The translations under genes and the position numbers were made by a program. Below are positions 22,501 to 37,152 of a stretch of DNA of 64,000 nt, piece by piece (the stretch's first letter is position 1; each line of letters begins with the position of its first letter). Origin of the DNA: Monosporascus cannonballus (Eukaryota > Ascomycota > Sordariomycetes > Xylariales). The notes under the pieces are model-generated. The model saw only the letters and a program-made list of their open reading frames with translations, searched no databases and was not told where the DNA came from. The stretch spans positions 1 through 64,000 of the forward strand of contig QJNS01000132.1 of the NCBI GenBank assembly GCA_004154925.1. Direction: 5' to 3'.

Positions 22501-25500
22501 TCAGCTAAACTCCTTTAAGAATAATACCTACAAAAATAACAAAACTCCAAAATAAAACCTAATAACAAATTATAATTTTTTCGTTCCATTTAATAAGTTT
22601 TTATATAAATTCGCAAAAATTATTAATATTAATTTTGATAATATATATTAATTATAAAGCTTTTAATATTTTAACTTATATAATTTAATATAAAATTCAA
22701 AATTTTATTTTTTTAATATAATAATAATTTTAAATAATACAAAATCAAAATTATTATAATAAAAAACTAACTTAAAATTCCGATTAATATATATTATAAT
22801 TTTTTATTTTTTTAAGTTAATATAATAATAATATAATTTTATAAATTCAAATAATAATATATATATTTTAAAATTATTTATAATAAATTCTGATATATAT
22901 TTTTTAATTAACGAAATACGGATAATATATTTAAAAATTTAAGGTAAATGTTTTAAATTTTCGAATATTTAATTTTTTAAAAAAAAATATTTAAGTTTAT
23001 TTAATATTTTTATTAATTTTTTTTACCGATATAAATATAATTAATTTATATATTATTATTATATATATAATTAATAATTTTATAAAAATGTTATATTATT
23101 AATTTATTCGTTTTGTATTAAGCATTATATTTAAGAAATATTGTAATATTTTACGGGAAAAATAAATTAATATAATATATAATTTGGTTTTCGGAAAACC
23201 TAATATTTTTTTCGTTATGAACATAAATTTTAATATTTTTTAATTATTGAAATTCTTTCGTTAATAACCGATTTAATTATTATTTAAATCGTAATATTGA
23301 TTAAATTAAGAAAATAAAAAATAAATTTTTATTTTAATATTTACGGATATAAAAAAATTTATTTAAAAATATTTAACCATATAATTATTTAATAATATAA
23401 TTATATTATTTTTAATACTAAGTATCGAGTAATTAATTTCAAATTATTACATTAAATTGTATTATTAAATAATAATATAATTTAATTATTATTAATATAA
23501 CATATTTAATATTAAAATTAAAAACTTTTCGGTTTAAATATAATAATATTTGCAAATTACGTTTTCTTTTTTTATTTATATATATTAATTTATATATATA
23601 ATAATTATTAATAATATTGTAAAAGAAATTACGAATTATAATAAGTTTCGTTAAAATAACAACTTAATTAAATATAGTTATAAAACAGAAATCGAATATT
23701 TTAATATTAATTGTTTTAAAATCGATATTATTATTTTCTTTATATTTAAAAGTTAATATTTGAATTAAAAATATTTAAAGTTTTTAATAATTAATATATC
23801 CGGATTATTAAATAATATTTTTTAATTTATTTTAATAATGTACGTTTTATTATTAAAATTATTATTTGTATTAATAATAAGATAAATATTATAAATATCT
23901 GTAATTATTTAAATGAAATTATATTAAATTATAGATATTTATTAAAAATTATAAAAAGAATTATTAAATTTTATAATTTCGAAATATTGTCCGGGAATTA
24001 AATTTATATATATATAATAATTTAAATAAATAAATAGTTTTTTTATATTATTATATTTATTATTATTTTTAAAGTAAAAATACATATTGTAAATATTAAT
24101 TAAATAATATAAGAAAATATATTATAAAATATTTCGATTAAAACTTTATAATAACAATTTAGTTAAATAATTTATAATTATAAATAATTAAATATAAGTA
24201 ATTATAAATAAATTATATTATGTGTATTTTATTAGGTATTTAGTAAATATAAAATTAAATTATTTATTTTTTAAAAAATTAAAATAACGAAAACGATTTA
24301 AAAATGGTAAATTAAAAATTATATTATTTATAAAAATATAAAAGGTATAATAAAGAATACCTTAACAAACTTAAATAATAAAAAGAATTATATGTAATTT
24401 ATTATAAATAATTATATTTAAAATAAAATAATTATCGAATTTTAATTTAAATTTTTAAATTTAAAATGTTTATATAAAAATAATTAGAACTCAATTCGAT
24501 AAAAACGATTATTTAAAGAATAATAAAATTTTATTATAAATAATAAATAAACAAATTATTTTTTATATAATCATTTCCGTTTAACGGTAAAAAAATAAAA
24601 TAGATATTTATTTTTATTAAATTTATATAATTTTTATTTAATTTAAAATATAATTAAATTAATTAAAACGGTTCCTTATTTCGATAAATAATAATATTGA
24701 AATATTTTAAAAAACCGTTTATTTTTTACGTTATATATATTATACGAAAAAATTATATTTTCAATTATATAAAAAATATAGATAATTTTCTGTATATGGT
24801 AAAATTCGTTTAATCGAAAATAATAACGTTATATTTTTATATCGTAAACCGATTTATATAAATTACCGATTATTATTACGTTATAAATTTAATAAATATC
24901 GGAAAAAATTATAAGGCCGTTCCGAATAACGCCTTATTTTAATTAAAGCATATTATATACGGTTATTTGGTTTAAATTAATAATTAATAATTTAATAATA
25001 ATTTTACTAATTTAAATATTAAACAGGCATTTAATTTATATGTTTTTACGATTTAAAATTGTAATTTTCGTTATAATAACGGCTATATTTATATACGTAA
25101 TTTATAACGTATTAAATAGTTTTAATTAAAAGTTTATTTAATTTCCTTTATTTATAATATTAATATAAAATTTATTATTTTTAAATATTTTTAGTTTTTT
25201 AATTTTATTTTCGTTATTATATTTATATTCCCATAATTCGTTTAATTCTATATTATTACCGAAATCTCCGGCGTTATTAAAACGTAATAATCCGTAATTT
25301 AACGTTATAAATAATATATTAAAAAAATTAAAATAATAGTTTTTGTCGAAATTAGAAAATCGTACGTTTAAAATAAACCGTATTTATCGGATAATAATAT
25401 TAGTAATAAATTAAACCATAATTACGATATTAATTAAAAAATAAAAAACAAAATCTTACCAGTTTTAATTAAGGCCAATAACTAAAAACGTATTCAATTT

Positions 25501-28500
25501 TGATATAACGTTATAATTAAAAAATATAATATTTATAAATATTTATATAATATTACTTAAAATTGTTAATATATTATTTATTTATTAAATTTATTATTTT
25601 TATTAATTTTTAATTAGTTAAATTTTATACGGAATATTAATTCGTTTTAATCCGGATTAATTATATACCGTAATAAATATATGATAGATTTTTTTAACTG
25701 GGAAAATTAACGGAATTTTGTATTACGCAATTCGAATTATAATTTATTATTATTATTAGTAAATTATCCTTTTAATTTATAGTTTTTGATTTACGACGCC
25801 AAATTAAAACCTTTTAAATTTTGTTTTCCTATTTTTTTCGAATTTGTCGTATTAACTTTTCAAATATTTTTATCTTTTTGAATTTTCAAGATATTTTGAT
25901 TCGGATCGCATAATTAAAATAAGAAATTAATTATGCAAGTAAATAAATAATATAAATAATGATTCGCCAATATTAAGAAAGTTATTCTTTCGTTATTAAT
26001 ATAATTATTTTGATATCCGTTTTTTTAAATATTAATTCGAAATATTTAAAATTTCGGATTAATAATAAATCCTTACTAATCACGTTTTATAATTTTATTT
26101 TTTTAAAATTAAAATTAATATTTATCGGCGTATAATCCTAATTAATATTTTTCAAGGCCGCCTATATACCTTGTTATTATTTTATTGGAGATTTTAATCA
26201 TTATTTATTTTTCGAACTGGGGCTTTTTAGTTCTTTTAATAAACGTCGACGGTCGGATTTAGCTTTTTTTTCCTTTGCCGTATTTTCCTTTTATCGGCAT
26301 AATTAGGTTCCTGGCTGGTTTTAAAATTTTTCTGTATTAAAATCTTACATAAATATAATAATAATCGGATATTCCGAGTAACCGCCGAAATCTTTAATAT
26401 TAATATTAAATATATTACGGTACTTAAAAATCTAATTATTATATAAAATTATTTATTTGATAATTAATTATATATAATTACGGATTTCTTTGCGATTAAT
26501 ATTATAAAAATAACGTCCATATAATATATAATATAAAATATATTGCGGTTTTATATTTTTCTTAATCGGAACCATAAAATTAGTATATCTTTAATATTAT
26601 TCATATTATATAAATCGTTATAAATTAAAAATTCCCGAAAACGGCTAATAGCTTAAATTTTATAGTTTTTTACAAATTTTATATTAATTGAATTTATAAT
26701 ATTATGAATATTTATCGCGTAATTTTAAAAATCTATTATTGAATAATTTGTATTATATATATTAATAATTATATTATTATATTTTAATATAAAAAAAACG
26801 ATTAATATTATATAGTATTTAATAACTTTTTTAAGATTTCGTAACAACGAAATTTAAAAGTTATTAAAATATATAAATATATTTTTTATTAACTTTTTAT
26901 AAATTATATATATAATTGAAATTTCGGAATATTTATTTAAATATTATTTCCAAATTATTGCAAATAAAATATATATTAATATATATATAACGGTAGATAA
27001 TTCACGTTTTTTAATATAGAATAATGGAATTTACTCTATAAAAACCTTATAATATTAAAATTCTGTTAAATAATTATTTAATTTAAAAAATAATATACAT
27101 AGTAAAAATAAAATCAGGAAGATAACGCCATAATTAATATAATTTGTATTAAAAGTTAATTTAATACCGTTACGATTATTATATATATTTTAAATATAAT
27201 TACCGTATTTATTAATATTATAAATTTACCAATACAAATTCGGCTTAATTAAAATTAAAAATATAATTAAAAAATATAAAGTATAATAAATAAGGTAAAA
27301 TTCGTATATTAAATAATTACGAAATATGTTATTAATATTAATAAGAAATATATAGGGATTTATAATATACGAATAGAATTTCTGGATAATTAATAACTTA
27401 TAAAATATTATAAAATAATATATATAATTAAGATTAAAATATATATAAATTTTAGAACTATATAATTTTAAATATATAACTTATTAAATAGAAATAAAAA
27501 TTTAACGTTATTTTTTTATTTAACAAAATAATGCTATATAAAGAAAGGATTTAATAATTTTATATAAAATATATAAAATATATATTTAATATAAACTTTT
27601 TAATATAGTTTATAAAATTATTTCGATTAAATATATATTAAATATAATTAGTCAAATCATTTAATATATAATTAATATTATTTATTTAATTATAATTTTT
27701 TATACTTTTAAATACTTATTATATTTTAACATATAAAATTACGTTATTTATAATATAATAATTATTAATTAAACTTTTTATTTAATATCCGAAATACATA
27801 TTATAATATATATTTTTATATATTTTACGATATTACGAAAAATAAATAAATATTTTGCCGATATAATAAAAGTAATTTCCATTATAATTTCAAATAATAT
27901 ATCTCAAATAAATTTAAAAAACTTTATTCGCCCCGCTAAGGATATTAAATTTACAGATAATATTTTCGAAAAATAACCTGCCCCTAAAAAATAACCTTAA
28001 CAACAAATAATAAGATTTTTGACTAAGAAATAACCGGAACCGGTATTAAAATAATTTATAATAAGGCGAAACCAATAACGTAATCTTAATTAAAACATTT
28101 TCGTATTAACCAAATAATATTTAATTAATTTAAAATATAAGATATTCCTTGCGAAAAATATATATTATACGTAATTACCTTTAAATATTAGATATATATC
28201 ATAAATGTATATTAATATGGCGGAAAATTAAAAAAAATATTTTATATTCCAATATTAATACAAATATATATAAATTAAAACTTTTTTATAATTATTAAAA
28301 CGTTATAAATTTAATAATGTTACGAAAAGTTTATGTTATAAATAATTTTTTTATTAGAGAAAACTACGGTATTTACATAAATATTAAAAATTTATAATAT
28401 AATTTAAAATATTTTCCGTAATAATAACTAATAAAACAAAATTACGTTATAACGAACTATACCGGGTATATAAATTATTAAATTATTAAATTAATTACGA

Positions 28501-29785
28501 ACTTTCGATTAATTATACTTTTCGTAATTTAACGAAAAAATTATATAAACCGGATATTATATAAATAATATCAAAAAAACTTTATAATTTTATAAACCCA
28601 ACCGTTTAATTAAAAAATATATATTATATAATTATTTTATAATTATTATAATATACGGAATTATACAAATAATAAATATATAAATTATATATAAAAACGC
28701 GGCGAAAAATATTTATACGTAATTTTTAAATATTCGGCACTATCATAGGGTCCGAATAATAATTTTTCAAAAAATTGAAACATAAATATTATATTTAAAA
28801 CGAATAAAATTTTGAAACTCGAAAACATAAAAAAAGATTATTAATATATAAGTTATAATAACGTACGAAAAAAAATAAAACGGAGAAAACTTTTTTTAAA
28901 AATATTTAAAAATATTAGTTAATAAATTAATTATAAATAAGGTATATAAATTAATCCAAAATTATATATTATATTTAATTATAAATAACATAATATTTCG
29001 ATATAACTATATAACAAATACAATATTTAAACGGAATATAATTAATTAAAATTATATAAATTATAAGTTTAATTATTTATATTAATTTCGTTAATAATTT
29101 TACGATATATCATATTATAAAATCTTATTTTTTATTTATAATTGTATTACCGGAAACAAATAAATTACTTTAATATAACGACTAAACAATTACGGTAATA
29201 TATAAAATAATCCCGAACTTATTTAATTCAAATTACGTATTTAATAAAATTATATTAATATTAAAATTATAATATAAATATTATATTACTTATAAAAAAA
29301 TACAAAATAACAAAATCAATTATATTAATAATTCGTTTTCGCTTAATAAATCTTTATTTTATTTATTGGATAAAAATAATGATAATAATAAACCGTTTTA
29401 ATTAAAATTATTAATTAAATTATTAATAATTTGCATTAAAAAATTATAATTTTTTTCCTTATACAAAATATTACGGTTATCCGGAACGAAATTATCTTTA
29501 ATAAATTCAGTATTAAAAACTTTTCGGATAATTACGTTAAAGTTATTTACAAATTAATTTTCATTTTTTGTCGTATTTAACTAATTAAATTTGCTTATAT
29601 TATTAATAATAAATACGGTATTATTAAAATCGATAATGTTAATTTCCATAATTTTAGGGCCTGCAGCCAAAATATTTTCGGAATCTTAGCTATTTTTTTT
29701 AATTTAAAATAAATATCTTTTAATAAATTAAAAATTCCAAAACAAAAAATAAACGTATTTGAAAATTTCGTTATAAAAATCCCGA
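22501..29785. other. AT-rich RIP-mutated repeat DNA, unclassified
   Basis: Extremely AT-rich, with many CG but few CA/TG dinucleotides. I looked for RT, integrase, transposase and helicase motifs on both strands and found none I could defend. Long stretches stay open apart from RIP-type stops, so an old transposon coding region is likely. The segment continues on the far side of gypsy element A: the bases at 29785 join 37158 once that element and one TSD are removed. Confidence 0.5.
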
Positions 29786-29790
29786 ATAAC

Positions 29791-29996
29791 TGTGAAAATA
29801 CAGCCCCTATAAGGATAAGGCTGGCAGCCGACCAGCCACCAATCAGTTACCGACCTACTTACTAATATAAATTTACCATCTGGCAGCTAATAAGAAACGC
29901 TAAATAGAAATAACCTAATACATTTATTTCTTGGAATTTGCTTTACGATTAGTCGGAAATCACCTTTTCCAGCTTATAGCTATCCATTATTTTACA
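29791..29996 (+). repeat. 5' LTR of gypsy A
   Basis: Begins TGTGAAAATACAG and ends TTTACA. Shares CCATCTGGCAGCTAAT, TTTACGATT.GTCGGAAATC and CAGCTTATAGCT with the 3' copy. Confidence 0.88.
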
Positions 29997-32900
29997 ATAT
30001 TTCCATTTGCCATAAAAAATAACGCAATAATTACCAGAAGCAGAACTCGCCGATTGCAAAACGAACCTAAGTTATTAATCGAAAAAACCGCCGATCGGAA
30101 CCTAATTAACAAATAATTAATTACGGTATAAGGATAAGCGAAAAAACTTATAATAAAGCCTTAACGGGTAAAGAATTATAGTCCCCGGGATCCTAAATCC
30201 TTTTATACATATAATAAGGATATATCCTAATAACCGTTAATTAAACGATCGAAAAACGGGCGGAACATAATAAACGTATCCCGGAATTTAAAACAGAAAA
30301 AAAATTAAACCCCTTAATAATAACCAGATTTTAGAAATTATTCGTAAACAAAATAAATAATATTCGGAATTATTCCGATAATTAATCGAATAACAAATAA
30401 TGGCATAAATTAAAAAAAACAAAACTTTATAAATTAATTACGATATTATTATAAAAGCTTAAAGGTAATAAATAAATACCGCGTTATAATTATCCAAAAT
30501 TTTTCGAATATATATTAATTAAAGAAAAAAAATTAAATAAAAGTTATTACGAAAAACTTACGTCAAAAAACTAAGGCGAAATACCTTTATTTATATCCAA
30601 TACGTTATAAGTTATATAAATATTTTTATTACAAATATTTAACGATTATATTATATTATACTTAATTATTTTAATTACGAAAAAATATTGAAAATAAAAA
30701 ATTTATAAACTTTTAGTAAAAAGAATTACGTAAATTTTAATATTTTCGATATAAAATATAAAAAATAATTTATGAAATTATGATAATAATCCGATTAATT
30801 ACTGTTAAACATTTATATTAAATAAAAGTTCCTAATTTATAAAATAAAGTCTATAAACATGTTTAACTCGGAAAATACTCCGGATAATAAATATTTTATT
30901 TATAATTATTTTTATAAATTAATATTAAAATTACGAAATATTTTATTGCGAAAAAACGTTAAATTAAAATAAATTAATAACGTAATAAATAAAACAAAAC
31001 GTTATTAAAACGCCTAAAAAAATAAAGGGAAACCGATTATTTTCCGCTAAAAATATTAATAAAAATAAATATTTTTATTTTAAAGTTTTCGGAAAAATAA
31101 ATTCCTTAAAGTAAATTAAAAACGTTATATAAAAGTAATAAGGATTATAAGCGTTTTTATATTCGAAAAATAAATAATCGCCTATTTAATTTTAATCGAA
31201 ATAAATCGGTATAATTTAATACCTTTAATTTTGATAAGAGCTTACTTAAGTATTATAATTATAGGAAATTAAGCTATAAAAACGTAAATTACAAATTTAA
31301 AAAAGATACGAAAACTTTATTATCCCGGCTATATAAAGATAAATTTCCGGAAGCCGTATAAAACGTTATAATATATAATAATAAATTAAATTAATTCTTA
31401 AATATAAACTTAAAAGAAAAACCGAAATAAACGTATATGTTTAATTTATTTTACCTAATAATTATAAAATAGTCGGAATAAAACCACCTTTTAAAAAAAG
31501 AGCATTTATTAAAAAAATAGGGGGGATATAATAATATAAATAAATATGGATACCGGAATACAAATAAATATTTAAGTAAAAAATTAACGAAAAACTTTAA
31601 TTTTTAATTAATTTCCGTAAATATTCTAAGCTTTAGTGGCGTTAACGGCGTATATATCAAATATTATAAGGTTTACAAAATTTTTATTAACAAAATAAAT
31701 AATAACGAGAACGAACCAAAATTTAAATAAATTTATTTTGTAATACGTCGTAATCGAAAAACGCTCTATTTCTTATTATTTAAATTCGGAATAAATAAAT
31801 TAAAAATTTTGCTGAATATAATTATATATTAATAATTATACGAATTATTATAAAAAATCGATAAACAGAAAATCGCAAATATAATATTTTTCGATAAGCA
31901 AATTTATACCGTTAACTTAATAAATTTAACCGAAAAATTAAATATCCCGGAATTCGGGAAATAATTAAAATAAGGAATAATCGATCTCCTTACATACTTA
32001 AAGAATTTCCGGCAAATATATTCCGAAAAAATAACGAAAAAAATATTTTAATTATTAAAAGCAAAATATATAATAAATTTAATCCTAGGGAAAACGCCTT
32101 TATTCGGCCTAATTTATCTTATTTCGGAAACCTAAAGAAAATATTCGAAAAATATATCCGAAAAAATTTAAAAGTAAACCGGATACGTTATTCGAAAACG
32201 GACATAAAGGTATTAATATTATTTATGCCTAAAAAATAATAATTTCCGATTATACGTTAATTATAAGGGGTTAAATCGGGTAATAATAAAAAATTAATAT
32301 TTTTTATTTTTAATTTTAAAAATAATAAATTATTTAAAGTTAATTAAGGTATTTTTGAAAATTAATTTTAAAAGTATTTATTATTATATTAAAATTAAAA
32401 AAGGCGAGTAATAAAAGATTATTTTCCAAATACGGTACGCATAATTCGAATATATAGTTATATTATTTAATTTTATTAACGCGTTAATTACGTTTTTAGC
32501 CTATATATATAAAATATTAATTATATTAAGTAATTATATATATATATTATATTTAAATAATATAATTATTTATCAGGATAACGAAAGAAATATACGAAAT
32601 ATTTTTAATTAATTTACGAACTGTTAATATAATATTAATTTTTTATTAAAACGTCCAAATACCAATTTTTTAAAAAAAGATAAAACTTTTAAGATTTATA
32701 ATTAATATTAATAATTTAAAGACAAACCGTTAACGGGTTAATACCATTAAAACGTAACTAAAATTAAAATTAATTTATAATATTTAAATATTTTTAGAAT
32801 TTGCGAATTTTTATCGGAAATTTATTGCTTATTATTCGCGTATTACCAAACTTATTATTAAGTTTTTAAAAAGGGTATAAAACAAAAATAAAGTAATAAA

Positions 32901-35900
32901 ATTTAAATAATCCGAAAAAATTAAAAAGGTATTTCGAAATTTAAAAAATACCTTTTAATCGGCAACTATTTTCCGATATAAAAATAATACCAAAAATATT
33001 AGGATTAAAATAAACGTTTTAATAAAAATCATATTAAAAATATTTTTATAAAAATACGGAAAATATTAACGCCTAATTATATATTAATTATAAAAGTTAA
33101 ATTTAATTAAAAAGCAATAAGTTATAAAATAATAAAAATTATTAATAATTATAAAAAACATAAAATATTGGTAATAATACCTTAAGGGTACGGAAAAATT
33201 TTTCTTAATATTTATTAATTACATAACGTTAAAAAATAAAATAAAGGTACCGGTACATAACCTTAAAGGGAAATTAGCTTAATAAGTTTACCGCCTTAGG
33301 TAATTTAATTTTAAGATTTAATACCAATTAAGCGTTATTAACCCGGCATATAAGTTATTTAAACGCTCTGATTATATATTAAGGGAAATCGCGTATAAAA
33401 ACGTAATTCTTACGTTATCCAAAAAACTTGGATTTACGAATAATATGCCGGAAAACGTACGGAAAATAGTCGTAAATATATAGCGTAATTTAAAACATTA
33501 TAAAGGGGCAAAAAGCTTTATAAAAATAACGTAAAATTCGTTCGTTACAAAATTCCCAATAAATTTTAAGTAACGGAAATTCAAATAATTACCATTTATA
33601 TAAAAAAAGCAACAAACTTTTATTATATAATTATAAAAAGCTTTCGAAAAAAAAGGAATATAAAAAACCATATATTTACCGAACTTATTACTTACAAATA
33701 ATAATATAAGTACGAATCGCAGCCATAATACGATTAACGGTTAAATAATAATAATTATAAATTATAACCGTATTATAATCGGATTCCGAAAAGTTTAAAA
33801 AAAAACGAAATTAGTATTAAGGTTATTATTTATAATTAATACGTTTTACGTTCCTTAACGAAAAAATTGGCCAAAAACGAAACGGCATTTTAACCGAAAA
33901 CTTCTTAATAATTTTACGATTAAATTCGAAAATTATAATTTAAAAACTTAAATATTATAAAATTAATATAAATAGTTATATACTAAACCGGAATAAAGAG
34001 AATATATTTTTTGAACCTAAATAAAATTTTATATTATTAGGATAAATTCGTAATCCTATCGTAAAGTGCTTTACGGAAATAATTAATTAATTAATATTAT
34101 AATAATTCAAAAATAAAATATATGAAATATATTCGTATCTTAAAATTAATAACTAAAATATTTTGTTAGGAAAATATAGCGAATAATATCCGAAAATATA
34201 TTAAATAATATCTAAAATATTAAGGCATAATAAAACCACGCTATAAACCATATAAATAATTATAATCCTTATCGTTATTTAAATAACTTTTTTAAAAAAT
34301 CTTATTAAATTTTATTACGGGATTTCCTCAAAACTTAATTTTAAATAAGTTAAAGTATAACGTAATTTTAGTAATCGTCAACTCCTTTACGAAATTAAGA
34401 TTATTTATTTTTATGGTTAAAACCTTAATTATAACCTAATTAGCTTAATTATTTTATAATAATATTAAATGCAAATTCGGTACGTTAACCGGAATTATTA
34501 GTAATAAAAATAAGTTATTAACGAATTAATTTTAGGCAAAACTTTGCAAAAAACGAAAAATAAAATAACAAATATCGATTATTTATTATTTGCAAATCGA
34601 TAAATAAATAAAACGTACTTATTAAGTTTTAAAATATTATTTTCGTAATTACGTTAATAAGTATTAAAATAATTAAATAAAATTATTAAGAAATACGGAA
34701 TTCGTATATAATAATATGCGGAATACGTTTACCGGCCGTTTTTTGTTCGAAACCTTATATAAGTATTATTTAAAAATAATAAAATATTTCCTATAAAAAT
34801 TTAAAAAATAAATATAAAGAATTAAAAAATGCTCTAAAAAGATAACGGTTATTTATTAAATAATATACGAATATTAAGAAAAAATAATAACAACCTATAA
34901 AAAATATTATAATTAATACCATACGCTTATAAAATTCTAATTAAAATAATAAGTAAATTTATTAACTAAAAGTTTCCAATTTAAAAATAAAAAATTCATA
35001 TTTATTTATATCCGGATTGTAATTAAAAAATAAATAAGTTTTTAGGCGTACAAAATAATCCTGTTCATTAAATATTAATAAATATATAATATATTTCTAG
35101 TATTTTTATTAAAATCGTATTATAACCGGAAACCGGATAACGTTTAAATAATATTATTAAACTTAATAAAAAAATAAGAAAAATAAATAATAAAAATTAT
35201 CGTTTATTACCGAAATAATCGGAAATAACCTAAATATCTAATTAAATAAAAAGGTTAGCCCGTTAAATATAATATATAAAAATTTCGAAAATATGTTAAA
35301 TACGTATTTAAAATATTATAACGTTATTAAAAAAAGTTAAATATGTACATAAAAATAAAACGACCTAAAAACCGTAAAATAATAATAACTTAATTGGAAA
35401 TTAATCGTTTAATAATTATAAAAATTACAGAAAATAATTTTAAATAAATTTATGATATTAATATTAAAATATTACTTAATTATATAATTATTTTTAAGTT
35501 TTTGGCAAATAATTACCTTATTATATATTAATTAAAAACCCATAAATAACGTAAAAAAAGTTAAATTTTAATTTCGAAAATAAAATTTCGTATGTAATTA
35601 TTAAATTTTATATTAATTAATTTTTGATAAACGTATTAAGGAAATTAACATAAAAATATCGGAAAATAATTAGAAAACATACGATAGCAAAAAGTAGGTA
35701 TACTTATTAAATTTATTAGGCGTAAAACCCGGAAAGAATTTAAAAACGTTTTATTTCTTATAAAAAACAGGGCCCAGGTAACCGGAATATAATTTGTCAT
35801 TAGTTGGAAATAAGGCGCCGTTCCTAAAACGCTTAATATACTTAAGTTTGGTAATAGTTTTGCCGGGTAAAACCGTATTTTAATTATAATTATTAATAAA

Positions 35901-36940
35901 TATTAAAATTTCGTTAAAATATTAAAAAACGGGCGGAAAATATTTATAAATAAAAAGGGTAACGATATAGCGGTTTTCGAAAATTATCTTATTTATAAAA
36001 ATACCTTAAAATTACGCCTAATTAGAGATTAATTACAAAATAATAAGAAAAAAACCGTAATATTTATAAAAAAAACCTTAAATTTATAAACTTATATCAC
36101 AGTATTAAGATTAAATTTCCGCAGTTATAACGGACGATCGGAAATCGACTTTTATTATATTAAAAAAAATACTATTTTTAATAATAACCGCGTTAAAGGC
36201 GAATTCGGCCTTATGAAGGATGTTGAATTGATAACTAACCGTAATTACGTCGGAATGTTCGTATTAAATACCCGTAATATAAGCTTTTTCGAAATCGTCG
36301 ATTAACTCCTAATTATCGGTATCGAATTAAGAAATTATCTAGGTATTACCTTTAAAAATAATCGAAATTTAAATAAAAATTAAATAATAATATTAAAAAT
36401 ATTAAGAATAATTATTTACCGTACGAAAAATTTTATTATAATAATTAATTATAATATAATTTAAGGCGTCCGGAATTTAAACGTAAATTGTGCGGTAATC
36501 GAAATCACGTTATATTACGTAAATACAATACGGCTTATTACCGTCCGTAATATAATTAATATTCATTTTATTATCGGCGTTAAAAGGATAGCGTTCGAAA
36601 AAATCCCAGTTTTCCTTAATATCAAAATATTACTTTTTTTACAATTTCTTACGAAAAAAAGATATGGCGAACGAAAATAATACGCAAAACAAACGGAAAA
36701 GGCGAAATAAAAATAAAGAAAAACGGGAAACCAAACGGAATATGTACGCAAAAGGAATAGAAATATGGGCGTAAAAAGGAAAAAGAAAAAAAGATAAATA
36801 AGGTAAGATTAAAAACGGATTATAATAAGAAATTAGGCGAAACATAATTAATTATGTAACATAATACGTATTAATTATTATGGTAATTATTTATAATATA
36901 ATATAACGGTATATTATCGGCAAATATACGTAACCAGATT

Positions 36941-37152
36941 TACGAAATACGCTATATCAAATTAATAATAATATTATTAAAAATTAACTAGCTACCGATC
37001 AGCCACCGACTTACTTATTAATATAAATCCACCATCTGGCAGCTAATGGGAAACGCCAGATGAAAGTACTCTAATATATCTATTTCTTAGAATCTGCTTT
37101 ACGATTGGTCGGAAATCACCTTACCCAGCTTATAGCTGTCCATTATCTTGCA
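36941..37152 (+). repeat. 3' LTR of gypsy A
   Basis: Ends CATTATCTTGCA at 37152, followed by the TSD ATAAC. Its first ~40 bp are strongly AT-shifted relative to the 5' LTR, so the left edge is approximate. Confidence 0.85.

Larger units (their letters stand above)
29791..37152 (+). mobile_element. Ty3/gypsy retrotransposon A, RIP-mutated (TSD ATAAC)
   Basis: Direct repeats of about 206-212 bp (29791-29996 and about 36941-37152) with TG..CA ends in the left copy are flanked by ATAAC at 29786-29790 and 37153-37157. Plus-strand pol reads through the stops. RT shows NFRLYVNYKGLNRVIIKN (about 32235-32290), then TFLAYIYK and YLNNIIIY (RIP form of YLDDILIY, about 32548-32575). Integrase shows KLCKKRKIK*QISIIYYLQID..R (about 34530-34620) followed by NYVNKY and EFVYNN, the expected 3' half of the core. 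RT before integrase defines gypsy. Differences between the LTRs in the alignable part are mostly transitions. Confidence 0.9.

Noticed and set aside
29690..29790. Minus-strand frame open over several hundred bases before gypsy A, suggestive of a valine/isoleucine-rich protein
   Set aside because: Several frames on both strands stay open apart from RIP-type stops, and no motif distinguishes the coding strand, so no product can be named.
36563..36845. Two overlapping minus-strand ORFs rich in Phe/Tyr/Ile/Leu
   Set aside because: Such composition is expected from AT-rich RIP-mutated DNA on either strand. No motif, and they lie within gypsy element A opposite to its coding strand.
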